NCBI GenBank assembly: GCA_002335355.1
Contig: DCTD01000097.1
Coordinates: 218-8,289, forward strand
Source: Patescibacteria group bacterium UBA1449
GTDB lineage: Bacteria; Patescibacteriota; Microgenomatia; UBA1400; UBA1449
Direction of reading: 5' to 3'
Length of the DNA: 8,072 bases
The translations under genes and the position numbers were made by a program. A model generated the notes under the pieces. It saw nothing but the letters and a program-made list of their open reading frames with translations, had not been told where the DNA came from and ran no database searches. This document shows, in pieces, positions 1-6,199 of the stretch. Numbering within the stretch: the first letter of the stretch is position 1; every line of letters begins with the position of its first letter.

Positions 1-1
1 C

Positions 2-499
2 GATAGCCTCCGTTGTGATGGTAATACCCCACAAAAATGCGTTAATGGTGTTTGGGTCAATCAGACAGCATGTACCTCTTCACAGTATTGCGAGAATGGT
101 TCATGTAAGAACTATGTCTGCGATAAAGGTCAAAAACGCTGCGATGGGAAAACGCCTCAGGTTTGTAGTGATGATAGAAAAAGTTGGGTAAGCCAAACCC
201 AATGTAATTCTTCACAGGATTGTAAGAATGGTGAATGTGTCGGTCGAGGTGGACCAACTAAAGCTGGCTGTTATGACCGTTGTGAAAGTAATAGTGACTG
301 TGCTGACAACCGGGAATGTAAAGACATAAATGGTACTAAACGTTGTGTTAACCCCAGCTGCCCCACCAAGACAAACTGTAGCTGTCCAACTCAGGAAGCT
401 CCTAAAGCACCTGAACTACCACGAGCTGGTGGCGTACCACCAACTGTCCTCTTTACCATTGGCGGTATCATTCTGGTAGCCCTTGGCCTCCTGCTTTAG
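2..499 (+). CDS. Cysteine-rich repeat surface protein, C-terminal part (5' truncated)
   Basis: The reading frame is open from the window edge to TAG at 497-499 and gives 165 residues, so the start and any signal peptide lie upstream. There are 19 cysteines, all in the first 128 residues. Residues 5-35 and 47-79 are two tandem copies of one module (CDGxTPQxC, then WVxQTxC, SSQxC, xNGxC), with 19 identical positions. A different cysteine cluster follows at residues 90-128 (CYDRC, SDC, NPSC, CSC). Residues 131-143 are a Pro/Ala-rich linker ending in LPRAG. Residues 148-165 form one hydrophobic helix that ends exactly at the stop. This suggests an exported, disulfide-rich surface protein held by its C-terminal helix, or processed by a sortase-like enzyme at LPRAG. 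The usual basic tail after the helix is missing, which weakens the sortase idea. The molecular role is unknown. A terminator candidate follows within 10 bp. Confidence 0.8.
   Translation, partial: DSLRCDGNTPQKCVNGVWVNQTACTSSQYCENGSCKNYVCDKGQKRCDGKTPQVCSDDRKSWVSQTQCNSSQDCKNGECVGRGGPTKAGCYDRCESNSDCADNRECKDINGTKRCVNPSCPTKTNCSCPTQEAPKAPELPRAGGVPPTVLFTIGGIILVALGLLL
14..238 (+). repeat. Two tandem copies of a ~42-codon cysteine-rich module
   Basis: Copy 1 covers 14-106 and copy 2 covers 140-238. At protein level they share 19 of 31 aligned residues, including all six cysteines, the CDG and TPQ motifs and the Trp-Val pair. Copy 2 has two extra residues before the Trp. The first copy begins almost at the window edge, so more copies probably lie upstream. 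The repeat is clear in the protein but diverged in DNA, so it is an old domain duplication rather than a recent one. Confidence 0.75.
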
Positions 500-505
500 A
501 TACCC

Positions 506-527
506 AACGGAGAATACACCGTTTTTT
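506..527 (+). terminator. Intrinsic terminator after the cysteine-rich gene
   Basis: A 5-bp stem, AACGG (506-510) pairing with CCGTT (519-523), has an 8-nt loop and runs straight into six T residues (522-527). It lies 7 bp after the TAG of the cysteine-rich gene, as expected for a rho-independent terminator. The stem is short, with three G-C pairs, so it may be weak. Confidence 0.45.
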
Positions 528-565
528 CAGTTGCTTTATCTTTGCCATTCATCCCACCTCATCCT

Positions 566-605
566 CGTCATGCTGTTCTGCAACGCAGAATTGTTTCAGC
601 ATTTC
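566..605. repeat. Palindromic unit A (nested hairpin)
   Basis: ATGCTG (570-575) pairs with CAGCAT (597-602), and inside it TTCTGC (576-581) pairs with GCAGAA (585-590) around a 3-nt AAC loop. The six bases 591-596 are left as a bulge. The outer form, GTCATGCTG followed by TTTCAGCATTTC, resembles dispersed intergenic palindromes of the GTCATsCTGAA type seen in various bacterial genomes, with about 12 bp inserted in its centre. Family membership is inferred from the pattern only. Confidence 0.5.
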
Positions 606-620
606 CTCATTTTTCTTTCT

Positions 621-646
621 GTCATCCCGGAATTGACCCTGGATCT
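621..646. repeat. Palindromic unit B (GTCATCCCGG type)
   Basis: ATCCCGG (624-630) pairs with CCTGGAT (638-644) with one mismatch around a 7-nt loop. Like unit A it starts with GTCAT and has GAATTG in the centre. It is followed by CTTTTG, so it could also act as a weak terminator. It looks like a degenerate copy of the same intergenic palindrome family as unit A. Confidence 0.45.
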
Positions 647-694
647 TTTGCCTTTATTGGACAGTCTTAGGTTACTATTCTCTTATACCTCCAA

Positions 695-740
695 AGATCC
701 CGTATCAAACAGCGCTACGTTTGTCTGTATGGGCTGACGT
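695..740. repeat. Palindromic unit C (opposite end, closes with TGACG)
   Basis: CCCGTAT (699-705) plus CAAAC (706-710) pairs with GTTTG (719-723) plus GTATGGG (727-733). This gives a 12-bp stem with two G-T wobbles, a 3-nt bulge and an 8-nt loop. The unit ends in TGACG (735-739), the complement of the CGTCA that opens unit A at 566-570. It fits a degraded AGATCCCG...GGG-TGACG palindrome carrying a central insertion. Confidence 0.4.
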
Positions 741-846
741 AAAGAAGAGTAGGCATATTTAATAATTATCAATCCAATTTAACGCTATACGGATTATTGA
801 ATCTTACCTCCCCATTTTCTTAACAAATCACCAACAATCAAATATA

Positions 847-2151
847 ATGAACGTCATGAATAACACGACCTTTACAACGAAAATACAAAAACTTTTCACC
901 AAATACATTAAGCCAAACTACATCAGTATTTTACTGTTTGCTATTCTCTTTTTTGCGGTTATCACCAAATCTTGGCATTTGTATCACCCTAACACGTATG
1001 TCTTTGATGAGGTTTACGTTGGTTTTACGGCTGAAGAATATGTCAAAGGCAACATCAAAGCCTGGGTCTGGGACTACCCTACACCTAAAGGTTTTGCTTA
1101 TGACTGGTCACATCCTCCGATGGGCCGTCATGTCATGACTCTCCCTATCTATCTGTTAGAAGTCTCTTCATTTTCCCGTCGGGTAGCCCCAATGCTGGCA
1201 GGTGTAGTGTTAACCTTTATGGTCTTTCAACTGGCTAAACTCTTGTTTCCAAAAAGACCAGCTATCTGGCTTTTTGCTGCCGCGTTTTCAGCTCTTGATG
1301 GTTTGTTGCTAGTCCTTTCACGGACAGGTTTAGCCGATACCATTTTAGCTACCTTTCTTGTTTCAACTATCTATTTTTTACTGAGGCAAAACTATTTAGT
1401 GTCTGCCCTTTTCTTTGGGGCAGCTGTTTCAACAAAATGGACAGCTGTCTACACCTTAGGTTTTATTGGTTTAGTCTTACTCACTTACTTCCCTTGGAAA
1501 AAAAGAATGGTTTTAATAGGTAAAAATCTGCTTCATATTGCCGGTGTTCTGCTTTTTTATCTGACTATTGGTGCCGCTGTCTATCTATTAAGCTACAGTC
1601 CACTAATTATCAACTATGGTTTCGAAAAGTTCTGGCATCTTCAACAGCAAATGTACTGGTACCATACTGGATTAAATGCAACCCACCCTTACCAGTCTCC
1701 AGCCTTAAGCTGGCCTATTCTGTACCGGCCAGTGTGGTTCTGGGTTGAATACGGAAAAAACACCGTCAGCAACATCTATGCCCTTGGCAATCCGCTAATT
1801 TTCTGGGGCGGTTTGGGAGCAGTCTTCTTCACTCTTTATCAGGCAATCACTACTAAAAGCCGGAAGCTCTGGTATTTGTTACTGGCTTATGCCAGTTTCT
1901 GGGTACCCTGGACATTTTCGCCTCGGATCATGTTTTTGTACCACTACACGCCTGCCATCCCCTTTTTAACCATCATCTTAGCCTATGCTTTAGACTCTGT
2001 TTCTCGATTGCATAGACACCTTAAGTACCTGCCTGCCATTTTCTTAATTGCTACCTTCCTTGTTTTTTGGTTCTTCTACCCTTACTGGACTGGTATACCA
2101 ATACCAAAAGATGAGGTTTCAAGGTTCCAATGGTTACAGTCATGGAAATAA
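847..2151 (+). CDS. PMT-family (GT39) protein O-mannosyltransferase-like glycosyltransferase
   Basis: Polytopic membrane enzyme of 434 residues. Family members move a sugar, usually mannose, from a polyprenyl-phosphate carrier to Ser/Thr of exported proteins on the outer face of the membrane. Family motifs appear in order: the acidic pair in FDEVY (residues 53-57), HPPMG (89-93), D151 with SR at 158-159 and D164, STKWT (195-199), YQSP-LSWP (282-290), GNP (314-316) and FLYHY (363-367) followed by PAIPF. The last motifs are typical of the PMT C-terminal membrane domain. There is no MIR domain, and the protein is shorter than eukaryotic PMTs, as is normal for bacteria. Where the family usually has HPPxGK, Arg replaces Lys (residue 94). 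ATG at 847 is used, but ATG at 856 is equally possible, and neither has a Shine-Dalgarno sequence. The next gene follows after 55 bp. The sugar and the target proteins cannot be read from the sequence. Confidence 0.88.
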   Translation: MNVMNNTTFTTKIQKLFTKYIKPNYISILLFAILFFAVITKSWHLYHPNTYVFDEVYVGFTAEEYVKGNIKAWVWDYPTPKGFAYDWSHPPMGRHVMTLPIYLLEVSSFSRRVAPMLAGVVLTFMVFQLAKLLFPKRPAIWLFAAAFSALDGLLLVLSRTGLADTILATFLVSTIYFLLRQNYLVSALFFGAAVSTKWTAVYTLGFIGLVLLTYFPWKKRMVLIGKNLLHIAGVLLFYLTIGAAVYLLSYSPLIINYGFEKFWHLQQQMYWYHTGLNATHPYQSPALSWPILYRPVWFWVEYGKNTVSNIYALGNPLIFWGGLGAVFFTLYQAITTKSRKLWYLLLAYASFWVPWTFSPRIMFLYHYTPAIPFLTIILAYALDSVSRLHRHLKYLPAIFLIATFLVFWFFYPYWTGIPIPKDEVSRFQWLQSWK

Positions 2152-2154
2152 TAA

Positions 2155-2216
2155 CAAATGGCAAAACTCTTATCTAACGTAAGATGTGTGAAGCACTGAT
2201 TGAGTTTTGTCATTTG
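2155..2216. repeat. 15-bp inverted repeat overlapping the next gene's start
   Basis: The arm at 2155-2169 (CAAATGGCAAAACTC) is complementary to 2202-2216 (GAGTTTTGTCATTTG) at 14 of 15 positions, and the remaining pair is a G-T wobble in RNA. The loop is 32 nt. It begins three bases after the PMT stop, and its right arm contains the TTG start at 2207. No T-run follows, so it is not a standard terminator. It could be an intergenic palindrome or a structure that hides the start site. Confidence 0.65.
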
Positions 2217-2230
2217 GTAGTTGTCATTTG
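2207..2230 (+). repeat. 10-bp direct repeat TTGTCATTTG, two copies
   Basis: TTGTCATTTG occurs at 2207-2216 and again at 2221-2230, separated by GTAG. A variant of it in inverted orientation is the left arm of the inverted repeat (2155-2164). Both candidate TTG start codons of the following gene (2207 and 2228) lie inside this repeat, so the repeat makes the start ambiguous. Confidence 0.65.
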
Positions 2231-3886
2231 AAACTAAAAGGTTCAAAGCTAAGGATAATTCAATTCGTTTCTAAGAACGCTAAACCGTTACTGCTCCTGT
2301 ACGTCACATGGGGACTGTATTTCGTGGTTTTTTGGCCTAAGATGCTGTACATTTCTAGCTCCGGCGACCTTGTAGCTGGTTGGCGAAACGTTTGGGCAGA
2401 CTGGGCAATGCACATCACCCAAGCCAATGCTTTTTACTCCCAACCAATCTTTGAAGTTTTCCAAAACCATCCCATCTATTCAGGTATTCCCTTATCCTAT
2501 CCTTTTGTCATTAACTTACTATCTGGATTACTGATGAGACTAGGTGTTCCTTTAGTTGAAGCTTTTATTGTTCCCTCGCTTCTTTTATCTTTTATCTTAC
2601 TATTTGGTTTGTATTACTTTGGAAAAACACTAACCCAATCAGCCAAACAAACCCTGTTGGCAATTACTCTCTTTCTTACTAGTGGGGGACTGGGATTTAT
2701 GTACTTTTTTTCAGATCTGCAACAAGATTCTTCCTGGCAGCGGATTCTCTACCCACTACACGAATATACCCATATGAAAGATATCGGCTACTACTGGACT
2801 ACGACTCTGCTTGCCCACTTAGTTCCTCAACGGGCATTTTTACTGGGCATGACCGTTGGAGTTTTTATCCTGACCTATCTTTACTACCATTTCAAACATT
2901 CATTCTCAAAAACGACGCCAGCCAAAATGTTTCTGCTTGGGCTAAGTACCGGATTAATTGCCTATATGCACAATCACACATTGATTATGCTGTTTCTAAT
3001 TTCTGCTTGGCTGTTTGTCTGGAGTCGCTCATCTTGGCGACATTGGTTTAGTTATGCCTTTGGCACTGCCCTAACTGCCTTACCATTCTTTTATTACTTA
3101 GGCGGACCCGAGTTTAGCCAGTATGTGAAATGGTATCCAGGCTGGCTGGCAAATAAACAGGAGTTGGATCAACCGGCTTGGTGGTTCTGGTTTAAAAACT
3201 GGGGGTTGTTTTTACCATTGTTTATAGTCGGGTTTAAAGCAACGGTCAAAGAGTATAAAGATCAAGTCTTTATTGGTGGATTTATCTTCCTTTTTTTTCT
3301 TGCTAATTTATTTATTTTTCAACCCTCATCATGGGATAATGCCAAACTCTTCCTATGGGTTTACTTAGTTTTTTCTTTCCCAGTAGCTGGGTTATTGCTC
3401 AAAGTTTGGCAGCGGCATTTTGGAAAAATTCTTACATTTTTGCTGTTTATTATTTTAACCACTTCTGGAGGGCTGGACCTCATGCGAGTACTTAATACCA
3501 GCAAAGAATCATTCGTCATGGTCAGTAATGAAGAACTGAAGCTGGCAGCTGAGTTTCGGCAGCAGACAACCTCAAATGATTTAGTATTAACCTCAACCAA
3601 TCACTTAAACTGGGTACCAGTAGCAGCAGGCAGGCGGATTGTCATGGGTTACCCGGGCTGGCTTTGGTCACATGGTATTAAGTATGCTCAAAAAGAAGCT
3701 GATATCAAAAAAATCTATCAGGGATTACCGGAAGCTCCAACGCTTCTGAAAAAGTATGGTATTACCTACGTGGTTGTTGACAAGAAAACAGAGGAAGAGT
3801 TTGGCAGTACTGATTACTACTTTAAGCTCCGTTATCCACTTGTCTACTCATCTCCTTTTGGGAATATTTACAAAGTTAACCACTAA
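2207..3886 (+). CDS. Polytopic GT-C-like membrane protein with soluble C-terminal domain
   Basis: 559 residues. Hydrophobic segments run from about residue 27 to 430, followed by a soluble tail (about 435-559). The first outer loop holds ADWAMHI (64-70), an acidic site placed as in GT-C glycosyltransferases. Other likely conserved motifs are LSYPF (96-100), LVPQRAF (205-211), MHNH (254-257) and WDNAK (376-380). The tail (GRRIVMGYPGW at 475-485, then KKYGITYVVV at 515-524) resembles the tail of DUF2298/YfhO-type membrane proteins. Together with the PMT neighbour this suggests transfer of a sugar from a polyprenyl-linked donor outside the membrane, but no precise family or substrate is recognised. 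An in-frame TGA at 2201-2203 means the start must be TTG at 2207 or TTG at 2228; no ATG lies near the N-terminus. Both candidates fall in a repeat. The gene ends 12 bp from the convergent LCP gene. Confidence 0.72.
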   Translation: MSFGSCHLKLKGSKLRIIQFVSKNAKPLLLLYVTWGLYFVVFWPKMLYISSSGDLVAGWRNVWADWAMHITQANAFYSQPIFEVFQNHPIYSGIPLSYPFVINLLSGLLMRLGVPLVEAFIVPSLLLSFILLFGLYYFGKTLTQSAKQTLLAITLFLTSGGLGFMYFFSDLQQDSSWQRILYPLHEYTHMKDIGYYWTTTLLAHLVPQRAFLLGMTVGVFILTYLYYHFKHSFSKTTPAKMFLLGLSTGLIAYMHNHTLIMLFLISAWLFVWSRSSWRHWFSYAFGTALTALPFFYYLGGPEFSQYVKWYPGWLANKQELDQPAWWFWFKNWGLFLPLFIVGFKATVKEYKDQVFIGGFIFLFFLANLFIFQPSSWDNAKLFLWVYLVFSFPVAGLLLKVWQRHFGKILTFLLFIILTTSGGLDLMRVLNTSKESFVMVSNEELKLAAEFRQQTTSNDLVLTSTNHLNWVPVAAGRRIVMGYPGWLWSHGIKYAQKEADIKKIYQGLPEAPTLLKKYGITYVVVDKKTEEEFGSTDYYFKLRYPLVYSSPFGNIYKVNH

Positions 3887-3898
3887 CCATTGTTATCA

Positions 3899-5008
3899 CT
3901 AATACGATGTTAACTGTTGCCTAAAATATGCCTGAAACTCTGCCCAGGTACCTGCCCGAGGCTCCAGTACCCATTGGTCGTATTTTTCTATTGATGGATT
4001 AACGAGAAAACCTGGGTTGTCTTCACTACCCGTATCTAGTGTCATAACTTCGATCTCTTTTCCTTGTCGCCAAAAGGAAACCCCAAAACCGGCAAAGGCT
4101 GCATACTCCTGGTCAGTCATTTCCCTGTCTAACTTAACATATTTTGAACCTAAGTTCTTTAGATCCATCAGCTTTTTGGGGTTAAGCAAAACCTGAGAGG
4201 AGATCAGGGAATCTTTAATCGCTTGGATCACTTTCTGTTGTCTTACTGACCGGGCAAAATCAGTACCCTCATCACCTTGAGCATGACGGGATCGAGAAAA
4301 TTTTAGAGCAGTTGCCCCATCCATATGTTGTAAACCGGGTTTAAAGGTAATAGTTTCGTATCTGCAGCGATATAACGGATCCCCGTTACACTCATCAATT
4401 TCTTTACCGGCAATTGGATACTGAGTATCAGTAAACTCACGGTCAACGGTAATATCAACGCCTCCTAATAAGTCAATGAGATGGACAAAGCCATAAAAAT
4501 CAAGACTTACCACGTAGTGAATGGGTTGTCCCACAATTTCATATACTGCATCCTCCATTACCGGATACCCACCACCTGGGCTTTTTTCTTCACCAAGCAT
4601 ATAGGCTGCGTTAATCTTAGCCGATAACGATGGCACCCAAATATCTCTCGGAATTGAGAGCATGTTTACTTCGGTATGTTTGAGATCCATGGAAATAAAG
4701 ATCATAGTGTCAGTCAGCAAAGCACCATCATGGCTCCCTCCACCCATACCAACGAACAAGATATTGGTTCTGCCTCCATAGGAGGGTAAGGTGTATAACG
4801 GATCAGAAAAAAATGTCGAGACCATTCGGGGTCCAATAAGTACCCGATCAACCAAGTATTTCACTGGACGGGCAAAAATAACACCAATGCCAAGAAAAAA
4901 GATAATGAACCCAACAGCAAGCAGTATCCGGCTCACCCATACATGCTGGAGCAACCGCCGTTTACATTTTTGTAGGGCAGTTATGCTATTGTGGCTTATT
5001 ATTGTCAT
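3899..5008 (-). CDS. LytR-CpsA-Psr (LCP) family envelope phosphotransferase
   Basis: 369 residues with a short basic cytoplasmic N-terminus (KCKRR, 14-18), one membrane helix (about 29-46) and an extracellular LCP domain. LCP enzymes move glycopolymers from polyprenyl-pyrophosphate carriers onto peptidoglycan or other acceptors. Family motifs appear in order: NILFVGMGG (82-90), LTDTM (98-102), LSIPRD (117-122), KINAAY (131-136), LIDLLGGVDI (177-186), FKPGLQHMDG (222-231), ALKFSRSRH (234-242) and GTDFARSVRQQ (248-258). The expected catalytic and lipid-binding residues D100, R121, R239 and R241 are present. The segment between GGVDI and FKPG carries two cysteines (C207, C215) that could pair. 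No LytR C-terminal domain is seen. The gene is transcribed divergently from the FemAB gene and convergently with the membrane protein. The start ATG (5006-5008) has no Shine-Dalgarno sequence. Its substrate polymer is unknown. Confidence 0.93.
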   Translation of the reverse strand: MTIISHNSITALQKCKRRLLQHVWVSRILLAVGFIIFFLGIGVIFARPVKYLVDRVLIGPRMVSTFFSDPLYTLPSYGGRTNILFVGMGGGSHDGALLTDTMIFISMDLKHTEVNMLSIPRDIWVPSLSAKINAAYMLGEEKSPGGGYPVMEDAVYEIVGQPIHYVVSLDFYGFVHLIDLLGGVDITVDREFTDTQYPIAGKEIDECNGDPLYRCRYETITFKPGLQHMDGATALKFSRSRHAQGDEGTDFARSVRQQKVIQAIKDSLISSQVLLNPKKLMDLKNLGSKYVKLDREMTDQEYAAFAGFGVSFWRQGKEIEVMTLDTGSEDNPGFLVNPSIEKYDQWVLEPRAGTWAEFQAYFRQQLTSY

Positions 5009-5085
5009 GAGTTTTGTGGTATAAATAGTCAGTAAATTAAGCAGTAAGAATAGTCACATTGTAACACTTACCTAAGCAGAGAACT
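5009..5085. promoter_or_regulatory. Divergent intergenic region, probable promoters for LCP and FemAB
   Basis: This 77-bp gap separates two divergent genes, so it must hold at least one promoter per side unless transcription reads in from further away. TATAAAT at 5020-5026 is a -10-like box for the + strand. The same AT-rich segment read on the - strand (ATTTATA) lies about 12-18 bp before the LCP ATG, which would leave a very short leader. No good -35 box was found for either. Two short direct repeats are present: AATAGTCA at 5024-5031 and 5049-5056, and TAAGCAG at 5038-5044 and 5073-5079. These are possible protein-binding sites. Confidence 0.3.
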
Positions 5086-6126
5086 ATGTCGATACGTATA
5101 CTTTCTCCGTCTGAAAAGAAAGTCTTTAACCAGATTGTCCCTCACCCCTTACAGTCATGGGAATGGGGTGAATTCCGTCAAAAAACGGGAGTGGAAGCGA
5201 TTCGTTTGGGTTTGTTTGATGATAAGAAACTCACCGCAGGCTGGCAAATAACCCTTCATCCATTACCAAAACTTCCTTTCAAGATTGGGTATGTGCCAAA
5301 AAGCCTTTTGCCTACTCCAGAGCTGTTTGCTTTTCTTAATGAACTAGGTAGAAAAGAAAAGGTCATCTTTTTTAAGTTTGAACCGCATGTGTACCAACCA
5401 GCAGAAAGTCAGAATGAAACAGCGCTTGAAACCGCAAGAAAACATCTCTTATCTGCTGGCTGTGTCCTGGGAAAACCGCTCTTTACCAAATATAGTTTCA
5501 TGCTCGACTTAACCAAATCAGAAGAACAGCTATTGACTCAATGTAAACAAAAAACCCGTTATAATGTTCGGCTTGCTCAACGTAAAGGTGTTGTTGTCAG
5601 CAAAGATGATTCTTCAAATGCTTTCGAAGACTATCTACATTTAACTTTTGAAGAGACAACGAAACGTCAAGGCTTTTATGCCCATACCCGTGACTACCAT
5701 CGGAAAATGTGGGAAACACTCCATCCAATAGGTATGGCCCATTTACTGAAAGCCAGTTTAAAACAGGAAACTTTAGCCACTTGGATCGTGTTTACGTTTA
5801 ATAACGTCCTCTACTATCCGTATGGCGCATCTTCATCAAAAGATCGCCAAGTGATGGCCAGCAATCTCATGATGTGGGAAGTTATCAAGTTTGGCAAAGA
5901 GCATCATTGTATAACTTTTGATATGTGGGGCAGTCTTGGCCCCAATCCTAATCCTAACGATCCTTGGATGGGATTTCACCGGTTTAAAGAGGGTTACGAA
6001 CCAACGCTGATGGAATTTATTGGTACCTATGATTACGTTATTGATCCTTTAAAATACCAATTGTATGGGTTTGCTGATTTTATGCGCTGGAAGTTACTTA
6101 AGTTTAGGACAGTTTTACCAATTTGA
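5086..6126 (+). CDS. FemAB/FemX-family aminoacyltransferase-like protein
   Basis: 346 residues, near the usual length of FemX-type proteins that lack the long coiled-coil arm. Enzymes of this family use aminoacyl-tRNA to add amino acids to the peptide side chain of lipid II or UDP-MurNAc-pentapeptide in the cytoplasm. Two GNAT-like halves are expected. Visible signatures are QSWEWGEFRQ (23-32), KTRYNVRLAQRKG (156-168), YYPYGASS (243-250), ASNLMMWEVI (258-267), FDMWGSLG (278-285) and GFHRFKEGY (296-304), all common in FemAB proteins. ATG at 5086 is preceded by AGAG (5078-5081) only 4 nt away, a weak Shine-Dalgarno sequence at best. It stops with TGA (6124-6126), showing that UGA is not reassigned here. 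It opens a same-strand run with two TPR genes and a second FemAB gene. The added amino acid cannot be predicted. Confidence 0.88.
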   Translation: MSIRILSPSEKKVFNQIVPHPLQSWEWGEFRQKTGVEAIRLGLFDDKKLTAGWQITLHPLPKLPFKIGYVPKSLLPTPELFAFLNELGRKEKVIFFKFEPHVYQPAESQNETALETARKHLLSAGCVLGKPLFTKYSFMLDLTKSEEQLLTQCKQKTRYNVRLAQRKGVVVSKDDSSNAFEDYLHLTFEETTKRQGFYAHTRDYHRKMWETLHPIGMAHLLKASLKQETLATWIVFTFNNVLYYPYGASSSKDRQVMASNLMMWEVIKFGKEHHCITFDMWGSLGPNPNPNDPWMGFHRFKEGYEPTLMEFIGTYDYVIDPLKYQLYGFADFMRWKLLKFRTVLPI

Positions 6127-6167
6127 TTGAAAAATCTTCATTATTTATTACAATTCCCTTACAGCAT

Positions 6168-6199
6168 TATAAAGTTAATTCACTACCATACTTAGTATG
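6168..6199 (+). promoter_or_regulatory. Possible -10 box and a palindrome over the TPR start codon
   Basis: TATAAA at 6168-6173 lies 23 bp before the ATG of the first TPR gene, within a 70-bp gap. The only hexamer at 17-bp spacing is TTATTA (6145-6150), a poor -35. The start codon itself is the end of a perfect 13-nt palindrome, CATACT-T-AGTATG (6187-6199). This could be an internal promoter or operator, or chance in AT-rich DNA. Confidence 0.2.

Larger units (their letters stand above)
500..846. other. Non-coding intergenic region with palindromic repeat-like units
   Basis: These 347 bp hold no convincing gene. An open frame at 483-737 exists, but it begins inside the preceding gene and reads like translated palindromes. 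From the left the region contains a terminator candidate (506-527), three palindromic units at about 566-605, 621-646 and 695-740, and an AT-rich stretch (about 750-846) that should hold the promoter of the PMT gene. In that stretch a TATACG-like box near 786-791 is visible, but no convincing -35 partner, so no promoter is called. No tRNA or riboswitch fold was recognised. Confidence 0.6.

Noticed and set aside
483..737. 84-codon open frame on the + strand
   Set aside because: It starts inside the cysteine-rich gene, runs through a terminator candidate and three palindromes, and gives a low-complexity Leu/Ser/Phe-rich protein with no recognisable domain.
500..846. CRISPR array, tRNA or riboswitch in the intergenic region
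   Set aside because: There are no regularly spaced identical repeats, no cloverleaf and no known aptamer core; only degenerate palindromes were seen.
938..1138. 66-codon open frame inside the PMT gene
   Set aside because: It overlaps the FDE and HPP motif region of a well-supported gene in another frame and has no features of its own.
2155..2216. The inverted repeat as a rho-independent terminator of the PMT gene
   Set aside because: The loop is 32 nt and no T-run follows the right arm; the right arm also contains the next gene's possible start.
4791..5024. 77-codon + strand frame opposite the LCP N-terminus
   Set aside because: The LCP start and membrane helix on the other strand are well supported, and the + strand product has no recognisable motif.
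6124..6190. Reading UGA as an amino acid (code 25) to extend the first FemAB protein
   Set aside because: Read-through would add about 22 codons unlike any FemAB C-terminus, and no other gene here contains an internal in-frame TGA.
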